A program made the position numbers and the translations under genes. From a virus, in the IMG/VR virus record IMGVR_UViG_3300048834_000330, positions 1-45,370 of that record: 45,370 nucleotides of DNA. One strand, written 5' to 3'. Each line of letters begins with the position of its first letter. The first letter of the stretch is position 1. Of this stretch, positions 1-5,040 are shown piece after piece. The notes under the pieces are model-generated. The model searched no databases. It was given only the letters and a program-made list of their open reading frames with translations, and had not been told where the DNA came from.

Positions 1-1
1 C

Positions 2-88
2 CGGGCGATCAAACAACGCGCGGCGCGCGGGGTGGTGATTCCGGCGGATGGCAAAAGGCCGGGAAAAGCTGACACGCTGAAACACTGA
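2..88 (+). CDS. 3' end of small phage protein (partial)
   Basis: The last 28 codons of a gene cut by the window edge. The translation contains KQRAARGVVIPADGKRPGKA and is almost identical to the C-terminus of the complete 77-residue gene at 44938-45171; only the last few residues differ because of an 8-base indel. It therefore represents the same gene as that one if the genome is circular. Function is unknown. It is followed after 7 bases by the next small gene, as in the right-hand copy. Confidence 0.6.
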   Translation, partial: RAIKQRAARGVVIPADGKRPGKADTLKH

Positions 89-299
89 AACAGTTATGCG
101 GATCATCAAACCTGTGGCGGAGGCGAGCGAGCCGGAGCGATTGGAGGCCAGGGCGGAACAGTGGCGCGCGGAGTTGCAGATTGCCACGCCGGTGCGCAAG
201 GTGCAGTTGCTGGACTGGATCAACCGGGCGTATCAGAGCGCGGCGCATTTGCGGGCGATGCGGGCGGCGCGGCACCGGCTGGCGTGGGGGACAAAATGA
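14..299. repeat. Left copy of imperfect terminal repeat
   Basis: This segment matches 45097-45370 as far as the window runs, with about 96% identity by eye. The right copy has 8 extra bases in the short spacer before the second gene, and a handful of substitutions sit near 132-150. Offsets are 45,083 before the indel and 45,091 after it. It is either the overlap of a circular or permuted phage genome assembled from slightly different variants, or a diverged tandem gene duplication. The mismatches rule out a plain assembly overlap of one clone. Confidence 0.85.
96..299 (+). CDS. Small phage protein of unknown function
   Basis: A 67-residue, Arg/Ala-rich, largely helical protein (WRAEL..ATPVRKVQLLDWINRAY). 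I recognise the pattern only as that of small conserved phage early proteins and assign no function. The start is the ATG after the GCTGACACGCTGAAACACTGAAAC mini-repeat leader. The stop overlaps the next start as ATGA at 296-299, implying translational coupling. A near-identical but truncated copy starts at 45187, supporting circular closure or duplication. Confidence 0.6.
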   Translation: MRIIKPVAEASEPERLEARAEQWRAELQIATPVRKVQLLDWINRAYQSAAHLRAMRAARHRLAWGTK

Positions 300-571
300 A
301 TTGCACGAATTGCAACCTACCGAGCGCGGGTGAGTACTGCGACGACTGTGAACAGTTCCGGGAGCGGTTGGAGAAGTTGCGCGCGGCACAGAAACAATTC
401 TGGCGGCGGGTGCGGGCCGGGGAAATCAAGCTGGAACGCAAGGGGAAGAAACGGGAGGGGGCGTATTTCATGCAGCAGTGCCGGCTGGCAGCGGAACAGA
501 AGGCGGCGCGGTTGCAAAGCCTGCCACTGAGCGGACAGGACGCGGCGTTGCCGCCGGGGGATCGAGGATGA
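296..571 (+). CDS. Small zinc-ribbon-like phage protein
   Basis: A 91-residue protein starting at the ATG of the ATGA overlap with the preceding gene. The N-terminus has paired cysteines C3-x2-C6 and C16-x2-C19 (MNCTNCNLPSAGEYCDDCEQ), a compact zinc-ribbon pattern, followed by a long basic helix (residues about 25-75). It is the last ordinary phage gene before the integron: its TGA at 569-571 sits two bases before the outer repeat of the leftmost attC-like site. Function unknown; DNA, RNA or protein binding is plausible. Confidence 0.6.
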   Translation: MNCTNCNLPSAGEYCDDCEQFRERLEKLRAAQKQFWRRVRAGEIKLERKGKKREGAYFMQQCRLAAEQKAARLQSLPLSGQDAALPPGDRG

Positions 572-572
572 A

Positions 573-702
573 GGGTAACGGACCAAGCTGAGCTATGAGC
601 GACGAAATACCGGGACAATGGCACAAGCCAACATGCACGAAACCAGACGGGACGTGCAACTGCGTAGAGCCAAGCGAATTAGCTCCAGCGCGCTTGTTAG
701 CT
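573..702 (-). repeat. attC-like recombination site a
   Basis: Outer core TAAC (576-579) pairs with GTTA (696-699). The inner arm GCTGAGCTA (587-595) pairs with TAGCTCCAGC (680-689), leaving one unpaired base in the right arm. The core GTTAGCT (696-702) resembles GTTRRRY with one mismatch. Known attC sites carry extra bases in the left (L'') arm; here they sit on the right of the plus strand, so the site is oriented leftward. It is the terminal attC of the cassette farthest from intI, and it contains the start codon of the 595 gene. Confidence 0.7.
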
Positions 703-936
703 GGCGTCAAACTCGAAACAACCGAAGCCTGCAAGCAAATGTGGGACTTCTTCGACGACAACCAACCGCGAGAGGTAATGGACGCGCTGACGACGTGGGC
801 AAGTGAAGGCGCAACACTCGAAAAGATATACGGGATCATCATGCACTTCGGAGAACCGAAATTCGTAGGCATGACCGACAACGGAAGAAAGGGGCTGGCG
901 ATGGCGATTGAGTATGCCATACGGCAAGCCAGCTAA
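595..936 (+). CDS. Cassette-encoded protein of unknown function (cassette 5)
   Basis: A 113-residue protein filling the cassette farthest from intI (579-936). Its ATG is inside attC site a and its TAA is the TAA of the AGCTAAC core at 931-937. The N-terminus has three cysteines (KPTCTKPDGTCNC) that could bind a metal. The C-terminal half (from MWDFFDD) is acidic and helical, with a repeat-like region ITT/TLEKIYGIIMHFG. A shorter form could start at TTG 694 or ATG 739. I do not recognise the family. It reads with the phage operon and toward intI. Confidence 0.6.
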   Translation: MSDEIPGQWHKPTCTKPDGTCNCVEPSELAPARLLAGVKLETTEACKQMWDFFDDNQPREVMDALTTWASEGATLEKIYGIIMHFGEPKFVGMTDNGRKGLAMAIEYAIRQAS

Positions 937-1041
937 CGCCAAGCTCATGCGCGGCGGCGATTAACGAAAGGCAAACTATGCGGAAGAAAAACACTCAACT
1001 GACGTGCGCTCCCGCCGTCGTCATGCAGCGCGAGGTTAGAT
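931..1041 (-). repeat. attC-like recombination site b
   Basis: Core AGCTAAC (931-937) pairs with GTTAGAT (1035-1041, a perfect GTTRRRY). The arm GCTCATGCGCGGCGG (943-957) pairs with CCGCCGTCGTCATGCAGC (1012-1029), leaving unpaired bases after GCT and further in, on the right arm only. The unpaired-base position indicates leftward orientation. The central loop contains the ATG (978) of the next gene. Confidence 0.8.
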
Positions 1042-1232
1042 GCGCCATGACCGACAAAGACGGGACGTGCCGCGAACCGGCAACCGTGGAAATCTACGCG
1101 ATACCAAACCAGATGTGGTATCCGCTCTGTGAGAAGCACCGCGTCAACATGCTCGCCCCGACTCGGAAAATCTCACAACCCGATGGCGCATCTAACGCCG
1201 CGCTAAGCGAAGCGGCGGACAGGGCGCGTTGA
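978..1232 (+). CDS. Cassette-encoded cysteine-rich protein (cassette 4)
   Basis: An 84-residue protein. Cysteines and a CxxH-like end (RCAMTDKDGTC ... PLCEKH) suggest a small zinc-binding fold of the kind common in short phage proteins. The start at 978 follows GAAAGG at a suitable distance; in-frame ATGs at 1023 and 1047 are alternatives, but starting at 1047 would lose the first zinc cysteine. The coding region runs about 37 bases past the cassette junction at 1195/1196, so its last dozen residues come from the neighbouring attC and would change if the cassette moved. Function unknown. Confidence 0.6.
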   Translation: MRKKNTQLTCAPAVVMQREVRCAMTDKDGTCREPATVEIYAIPNQMWYPLCEKHRVNMLAPTRKISQPDGASNAALSEAADRAR

Positions 1233-1282
1233 AATTTGCGAGAGCGGTGGCCCGCCGCTTTCGCTTCAGCAAGTGGTTAGGG
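1190..1282 (-). repeat. attC-like recombination site c
   Basis: This is the clearest of the five sites. Core ATCTAAC (1190-1196) faces GTTAGGG (1276-1282). The arm GCTAAGCGAAGCGGCGG (1202-1218) pairs along its full length with CCGCCGCTTTCGCTTCAGC (1252-1270), except for two extra bases in the right arm. Two unpaired L-box bases a few positions apart are what known attC sites show. Leftward orientation is inferred from the arm that carries them. Confidence 0.85.
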
Positions 1283-1309
1283 CACGTCGGATAACAACAA
1301 AACAAAACT

Positions 1310-1576
1310 ATGCACTACAGAAACGGCAGAGAAGCAAAGAACGGCGATAAGGTAGTCCAACTGGAAACATCCAGCGGGAAAATCCTCGCCACCGGACAAC
1401 TCCAAAACGCAGTGGCCGGAAACGACTACTGCAACGGGGAACTGGTGATAACCGGCTACGGCCCGCAAGGCCCGGCCATCATCATCGGCGCGTGTATGTG
1501 CGACTGCGTCCATGTGGATGATGTCGCAACCATCCTCGCGGAAAAGGCGCTCGATAAACGCCCCGCCGGAAAGTGA
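1310..1576 (+). CDS. Cassette-encoded protein of unknown function (cassette 3)
   Basis: An 88-residue protein lying wholly inside cassette 3 (1196-1607). It opens MHYRNGREAKNGDKVV, a pattern resembling small beta-barrel phage proteins that start with 'NGREAKxGD', followed by a glycine-rich beta-type middle and a C-terminal CMCDCVHVDD with three cysteines. The leader AACAACAAAACAAAACT before the ATG is A/C-rich without a clear Shine-Dalgarno. The stop lies 25 bases before the next attC core. No function is assigned. Confidence 0.65.
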   Translation: MHYRNGREAKNGDKVVQLETSSGKILATGQLQNAVAGNDYCNGELVITGYGPQGPAIIIGACMCDCVHVDDVATILAEKALDKRPAGK

Positions 1577-1601
1577 ACCAACGGCACGAGGTGACTAAGT
1601 G

Positions 1602-1711
1602 CCCTAACGGATAAGCTATGAGACCACCGAACAATAATCCCACGAGCGCACCGGGCGTTGTCGAACCCACCGCAGGCGTGGCCGGTGGTTCTCATCAGCG
1701 CATGGTTCTGA
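1602..1711 (-). repeat. attC-like recombination site d
   Basis: Core CCCTAAC (1602-1608) faces a diverged core GTTCTGA (1705-1711). The arm GCTATGAGACCACCG (1615-1629) pairs with CGGTGGTTCTCATCAGC (1683-1699), with extra bases only in the right arm, again after the GCT triplet. The GTTC core departs from GTTRRRY. However, the flanking 12-base inverted repeat (1705-1716 with 1846-1857) shows it is a true cassette boundary. Confidence 0.75.
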
Positions 1712-1893
1712 GGCATGTGATGGCACACTCAGACAGCCCTACGTGGTGCGTGGCGTGCGGCACTTTCGACTGCTACTGCTTCGACGATAGCGGTCAACCG
1801 CATGAATGTGAACCGCTGCCGGAGTCTGAACGCTGGTGGAATCCAATGCCTCAGAACGGTCGGGATCAGAGGCCCGGCGACCAAAACGCATGA
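1618..1893 (+). CDS. Cassette-encoded cysteine-rich protein (cassette 2)
   Basis: A 91-residue reading frame starting inside attC site d. The first ~34 residues are low complexity and encoded by the attC stem-loop. From the in-frame ATG at 1720 it reads as a compact protein with CVACGTFDCYC, a CxxC and CxC metal-binding-like cluster, and an acidic Trp-containing tail. The true start could be 1618, 1702 or 1720. It runs past the cassette junction at 1856/1857 and ends in an ATGA overlap with the first gene of the next cassette. Unknown function. Confidence 0.5.
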   Translation: MRPPNNNPTSAPGVVEPTAGVAGGSHQRMVLRHVMAHSDSPTWCVACGTFDCYCFDDSGQPHECEPLPESERWWNPMPQNGRDQRPGDQNA

Positions 1894-1941
1894 ATACGAA
1901 TGAGACGCAATCGCCGGGTTCTCTGCATCCCGTTGTTCAGC
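1851..1941 (-). repeat. attC-like recombination site e
   Basis: Core TCAGAAC (1851-1857) faces GTTCAGC (1935-1941). CGGGATCAGAG (1861-1871) pairs with CTCTGCATCCCG (1921-1932), leaving one unpaired base. CCCGGCGA (1873-1880) pairs with TCGCCGGG (1911-1918). The pairing is nearly continuous over 20 bp, making this a strong cruciform candidate. It is the attC of the cassette next to intI. Confidence 0.8.
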
Positions 1942-2093
1942 CCACAAGACCGTGGACTCACGAACAAGAATCCGAAGAAATGCTCCGCACCACGGGCAGG
2001 CCAGAAATAAGAGCCTGCGTGGACTGTGGAGAAAATGCCCCCGAACATGGACTCATCTGTGATGAGTGCCGAGAACAGAATGGACTACTATGA
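1890..2093 (+). CDS. Cassette-encoded zinc-ribbon protein (cassette 1, first gene)
   Basis: A 67-residue protein with a clear four-cysteine ribbon near the C-terminus (CVDCG ... LICDEC, CxxC-x10-CxxC). This resembles the DksA/TraR-like or generic zinc-ribbon small proteins common in phages; the DksA acidic tip is not evident. The start at 1890 overlaps the preceding stop (ATGA) and lies in the attC loop; ATG 1980 inside the cassette body would keep the ribbon. Its stop overlaps the next start (2090-2093, ATGA), so this cassette carries two coupled genes. Confidence 0.6.
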   Translation: MNTNETQSPGSLHPVVQPTRPWTHEQESEEMLRTTGRPEIRACVDCGENAPEHGLICDECREQNGLL

Positions 2094-2452
2094 GCGACTG
2101 GAAACGAATCGAAAATATAGATGCCTCAATCCTCGACCGGATCACCGAAGATGAGGTGACGATGTGGATAGCGGCCAGGCTGCAACAAATCCGCGAAACT
2201 CTGCCACAGGTAAGCTGCCTCAGTGTGAATATCCACCGCTTCAACTTCTGCCACGATCCTCATATCAGCGCAGCCTGGGGAATGCACGCCGCCGACAAAT
2301 GCAGCGGGACATCTCCAAGCGTCGCCGCTGCGCTCAAGGCTGTGCGGGACGAGCTGATGGACCATCCCGCGAAACGGGCCGCCGAAGCGCGACGGAAAGC
2401 CAAAGCCCTGCTGGAAGAGGCCGCAGAAATAGAGGCGCTGCCTGTGGGCTGA
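2090..2452 (+). CDS. Cassette-encoded protein of unknown function (cassette 1, second gene)
   Basis: A 120-residue protein. It has an acidic helical N-terminus (MSDWKRIENIDASILDRITEDEV), a central segment with CL, FCHDPH and a glycine turn, and a long Ala/Lys/Glu C-terminal helix likely to form a coiled coil (residues about 85-118). Codon pattern and length make it the most convincing cassette gene. The TGA at 2450-2452 lies in the core of the outer repeat (GCTGAAC) nearest intI. The family is not recognised. Confidence 0.7.
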   Translation: MSDWKRIENIDASILDRITEDEVTMWIAARLQQIRETLPQVSCLSVNIHRFNFCHDPHISAAWGMHAADKCSGTSPSVAAALKAVRDELMDHPAKRAAEARRKAKALLEEAAEIEALPVG

Positions 2453-2494
2453 ACAAGGATTCTGCAACTTAGAAAAGTTATCTGTTCGCTTAAT
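2448..2494 (-). other. Candidate attI site between cassette array and intI
   Basis: Between the last cassette core (GCTGAAC, 2448-2454) and the intI ATG lie only about 40 bases. They contain AACTT/AAGTT and GAACA/TGTTC partial repeats but no long L-box palindrome like the five attC sites. In canonical integrons attI abuts the intI 5' end and is structurally unlike attC, so this position and weak symmetry fit attI. The intI promoter or leader must share the same stretch. Inferred, not proven. Confidence 0.45.
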
Positions 2495-3445
2495 ATGAAT
2501 ACGCAACAAGCCATTGAGAAGATGCGGGAGGTAATGCGGCGCAAGCATTTGGCTCATTCCACGGAGGCCAATTATTGCCAATGGCTGGGGCGATATGCCC
2601 GGTTTGTCTCGGAGCGGTGCACCCCGGCGGATTCGGTGGAACAAAAGCTGGAAGCGTTTTTGACGCAGTTGGCCACGCAGGACGTTTCCGCCAGTACGCA
2701 GAACCAGGCGTTCAATGCGCTGTTGTTCTTTTATCGGGAAGTCCTGGGGCAAACGGTGGGCAAGGTGGATTCGTTGCGGGCAAAAAAGGAGGTGCATTTG
2801 CGCTACGCGCCAGAAGTGGATGAGGTGCGCCGGTTGCTGGCCGCGGTTCAGGATGTTGGCGATTATCCCACGGCGCTGATCGTGAAGCTGATTTATGGCT
2901 GTGGGTTGCGCGTGTCTGAGCCCCTCAATCTGCGGGTGAAGGATGTTTTGCTTCAGGATTCCAAACTGGTGCTTTGTGGCGCGAAAGGGGGCAAGGATAG
3001 GTTTGTGGCATTGCCGTGTTCGCTCGTGCCGGAACTCAAGGCGCAACTGGTCTATGCCAAAGCGGTGGCGGAGAAGGATCGGCTGGCGCAGTTGCCGGTG
3101 AAGTTGCCGGGTCTTTTGGGCACAAAGTATCCGCATTGGCAGTTTGCGCCGAAGTGGGCGTTTGTGTTTCCGGCGCATCGGCCCTGTGAGTTTCGCGGGC
3201 AGGTGGTGCGCTGGCGTTGTCACGAGGCGAACGTGCAGCGGTGCGTGCGCCAGGCGGCCCGGCCGCTGGGCCTGGACATTACGCCGCACCATTTGCGGCA
3301 CGCGTACGCCACGCATTGCTTGAACGCGGGGCAGAATCCGCGGGCGATCCAGCAGGCGATGGGGCACAGCCAACTGGAAACGACGATGGGCTATTTGCAC
3401 GCGGAGGCGTTGAGTGTGAAAAGCCCCCTCGAATTTGCGACATGA
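2495..3445 (+). CDS. intI: IntI-type integron integrase (tyrosine recombinase)
   Basis: A 316-residue tyrosine recombinase. The N-terminal SAM-like DNA-binding domain (about 1-95) is followed by the catalytic domain with R139 (GCGLRVSEPL), K167 (GGKDR), H265 and R268 (HHLRHAYATH), H291 (GHSQ) and nucleophile Y300 (TTMGYLH). Between K167 and box II lies an extra block, KYPHWQFAPKWAFVFP (211-226), matching the KYP....W.W.YVFP insertion that separates IntI from XerC/XerD. In known IntI this segment helps recognise the extrahelical attC bases. It is slightly shorter than class 1 IntI (337). Its stop overlaps the next phage gene as ATGA, so it is co-translated with the operon. XerC-like is the alternative call, made unlikely by the insertion and the adjacent attC array. 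Confidence 0.88.
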   Translation: MNTQQAIEKMREVMRRKHLAHSTEANYCQWLGRYARFVSERCTPADSVEQKLEAFLTQLATQDVSASTQNQAFNALLFFYREVLGQTVGKVDSLRAKKEVHLRYAPEVDEVRRLLAAVQDVGDYPTALIVKLIYGCGLRVSEPLNLRVKDVLLQDSKLVLCGAKGGKDRFVALPCSLVPELKAQLVYAKAVAEKDRLAQLPVKLPGLLGTKYPHWQFAPKWAFVFPAHRPCEFRGQVVRWRCHEANVQRCVRQAARPLGLDITPHHLRHAYATHCLNAGQNPRAIQQAMGHSQLETTMGYLHAEALSVKSPLEFAT

Positions 3446-4134
3446 AATTTCCGTTTATTCAATGTTTTACGGGGGATTGGTTGAAAGACCCGGCGGTGTC
3501 CATGTTGTCGCCGGCGGCGCGGGGGATTTGGTGGGACTTCATTTGTGTGATGCACGAGTCGGACCGGAGCGGAATGGTGACGGGAAGTCGGCCCATGCTG
3601 GCACGACTCGTTCGCTGTTCGACGGACGAACTGGGCGGCGCCCTGAATGAATTTGCCATGTGCAAGACGGCCGACGTGAGCGAGGACGCAAACGGCATTG
3701 TCACGGTAATCAACCGCCGGATGCGCCGGGAGTATTTAGAGCGCGAAATGGCCGCAAAACGGCAGCAGCGGCATCGTGACAAGCCGGACGTGCCGGGCGG
3801 TGTCACGCCGGTGTCACGGGACATAACCAGAAGCTTAGAATCAGAACCAGAGTACTCCGACAAAGCTTGCAAGGGCGATGCTCGCCCGGCCATTGGGGGA
3901 GGGGACAAAAAGCCAACTGCTTTGACGGCCCGGCAGATCGAGGTTGCGGCTTTTGGGGAATCGGTGCTGAACGGGGAATGGGTGAATGACGCGGGCAAGT
4001 GGATTGGACGAATTAAAACCGATCCTGAACGGGTTTTCCGGGTGATGGCGGATGTGAAGTGCGCCAAGACTGAGGGGCGCGTGAAAACGACGCCGGCGCG
4101 CATGGCGGAATTTAATTGGGGCGTTTTCAAATGA
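3442..4134 (+). CDS. Phage replication-initiation-like protein
   Basis: A 230-residue protein starting at the ATG that overlaps the intI stop. The N-terminus (FPFIQCFTGDWLKDPAVSMLSPAARGIWWDFICVMHESDRSG) resembles the winged-helix domain at the head of phage replisome-organiser/DUF1376-type proteins. A basic linker (about 95-115) and a C-terminal helical domain follow. The linker carries ACKGDARP, encoded by a GGGCGA/TCGCCC palindrome (3873-3887), so a short repeat has invaded the gene in frame. Its position just before the terminase genes at the end of the early operon fits a replication role. No polymerase or helicase was recognised elsewhere. Confidence 0.5.
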   Translation: MKFPFIQCFTGDWLKDPAVSMLSPAARGIWWDFICVMHESDRSGMVTGSRPMLARLVRCSTDELGGALNEFAMCKTADVSEDANGIVTVINRRMRREYLEREMAAKRQQRHRDKPDVPGGVTPVSRDITRSLESEPEYSDKACKGDARPAIGGGDKKPTALTARQIEVAAFGESVLNGEWVNDAGKWIGRIKTDPERVFRVMADVKCAKTEGRVKTTPARMAEFNWGVFK

Positions 4135-4352
4135 GAGCGACGATTACCACGACGATTGAGACGCCGTTGTGCTGCAAAGAACTGGCGGCGGCGTTGTCGG
4201 TGTCGGTGCATTTTGTTTACCAGATGCGCGCGTGCGGGTTTACGATGACATGGGACAGCACGGCCCGTTGCGAGGTGGCTGATCCGCGCGAGGCGCGCGC
4301 CTGGTTGCGCCGGACCAAGTTTCGCGTGGTGAATGGTAGAGGGAAAGTTTAA
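4131..4352 (+). CDS. Small helix-turn-helix (excisionase-like) protein
   Basis: A 73-residue protein starting at an ATGA overlap with the replication-type gene. LCCKELAAALSVSVHFVYQMRACGF followed by DPREARAWLRR has the layout of a MerR/excisionase-type HTH with a short wing. It may be an excisionase or a late-gene regulator; there is no direct evidence for either. It is the last gene before the packaging module and ends at an A-rich mini-repeat. Confidence 0.5.
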   Translation: MRATITTTIETPLCCKELAAALSVSVHFVYQMRACGFTMTWDSTARCEVADPREARAWLRRTKFRVVNGRGKV

Positions 4353-4378
4353 GCCAAAACTCAAAAACTCAGAAAAGG
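4351..4378 (+). repeat. A-rich mini-repeat (AAGCCAAAACTCAAAAACTC family)
   Basis: A short tandem-like element AAGCCAAAACTCAAAAACTC plus AGAAAAGG directly after the stop codon. Members with the same core recur at 8992-9013, 19860-19886, 42690-42709, 43203-43222 and, inverted, at 42872-42893. The remaining bases up to the terminase small subunit (4379-4437) hold nothing I can assign apart from a possible AGGTGCG leader. Confidence 0.7.
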
Positions 4379-4437
4379 AGCGGGTCACAAAAGGGTAACA
4401 ACCGGCGGGGTTGCGGGAATCTTAGGTGCGATGTTAA

Positions 4438-5040
4438 TTGTTTGGCGTGGCTAAGAAAGCGCCAAAATCTGAAACGCGGAAATCTGAAACGCTAAAAGGA
4501 AAGCATCCGGGAGGGCGGCCTTCGGCGTACAAGGCGGAGTTTGCGCAAATTGCTTACCGGCATTGTCTCCTGGGCGCGACGGATAAGGACCTCGCGGCGG
4601 CGTTTGATGTTTCGGAATCCACCCTCAATCTTTGGAAGCAGAAATTCCTCAAGTTTTCGGAGTCCCTAAAGAAAGGCAAGGCGGACGCGGACGCGACGAT
4701 TGCCGAAAGCCTGTTTCATCGGGCCAAAGGTTATTCTCACAAAGCGGTGAAGATCATGCAGCATGAGGGCGTAGCCTTCGACCATGAATACACCGAACAT
4801 TATCCCCCGGACACCGCGGCGTGCATTTTCTGGCTGAAGAACCGCCGGCCTGACCAGTTTCGGAACAATCCCGAGGTGGCGGTGACGGTGAACAATGACG
4901 TGAAGGTGGATTTGGCCAAGCCGCCGGAGGAATGGGGACCGGCGGAGATCGAGGCGGAATTGAAGCGGCGGGGCGCGCCCGTGCCCGAGGCGATCACCAA
5001 AAACGGGAATGGACACGCCAAACCGCGGGGTGGGGCATGA
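4438..5040 (+). CDS. terS: Terminase small subunit
   Basis: A 200-residue DNA-recognition subunit of the packaging motor. GGRPSAYKAEFAQIAYRHCL, LGATDKDLAAAFDVSESTLNLWK (HTH) and SLKKGKADADATIAESLFHRAKGYSH are the typical motifs of this terminase small-subunit family. The start is uncertain: TTG 4438 or GTG 4447, since the ATG at 4431 is out of frame and closes quickly. The N-terminus PKSETRKSETLK is encoded by a tandem AAATCTGAAACGC mini-repeat. The stop overlaps terL as ATGA, the usual coupling of the two subunits. Confidence 0.85.
   Translation: MFGVAKKAPKSETRKSETLKGKHPGGRPSAYKAEFAQIAYRHCLLGATDKDLAAAFDVSESTLNLWKQKFLKFSESLKKGKADADATIAESLFHRAKGYSHKAVKIMQHEGVAFDHEYTEHYPPDTAACIFWLKNRRPDQFRNNPEVAVTVNNDVKVDLAKPPEEWGPAEIEAELKRRGAPVPEAITKNGNGHAKPRGGA

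Larger units (their letters stand above)
573..3445. mobile_element. Complete integron embedded in the phage early operon
   Basis: The region holds an IntI-type recombinase gene (2495-3445), a short attI-like stretch (about 2448-2494) and five cassettes bounded at 578/579, 936/937, 1195/1196, 1607/1608, 1856/1857 and 2453/2454. Each cassette has its own perfect 10-14 bp inverted repeat at its two ends, starting GTT: 696-705/928-937, 1035-1046/1185-1196, 1276-1285/1599-1608, 1705-1716/1846-1857 and 1933-1946/2443-2456. That is the known integron rule that a cassette's first bases pair with R'' of its own attC. Imperfect palindromes with L-box-like arms separate the cassettes. The array lies between two phage operon genes, and intI overlaps the downstream phage gene. 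Seen directly: repeats and palindromes. Inferred: recombination activity. Confidence 0.85.

Noticed and set aside
697-1513. Leftward reading frames inside the cassettes (for example 697-948, 1277-1513)
   Set aside because: They end at TAA triplets created by the inverted repeats themselves and their products look like low-quality shadows; the rightward frames have coherent cysteine motifs and better composition.
2448-2490. A sixth attC site before intI
   Set aside because: Only short GAACA/TGTTC and AACTT/AAGTT pairs are present, with no long arm as in the other five; the attI interpretation fits position and count better.
573-2494. Rightward attC polarity with an extra cassette before 573
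   Set aside because: It would need a cassette start pairing with GGGTAAC (GTTACCC) somewhere left of 573, which I could not find, and it places the unpaired bases in the unusual arm.
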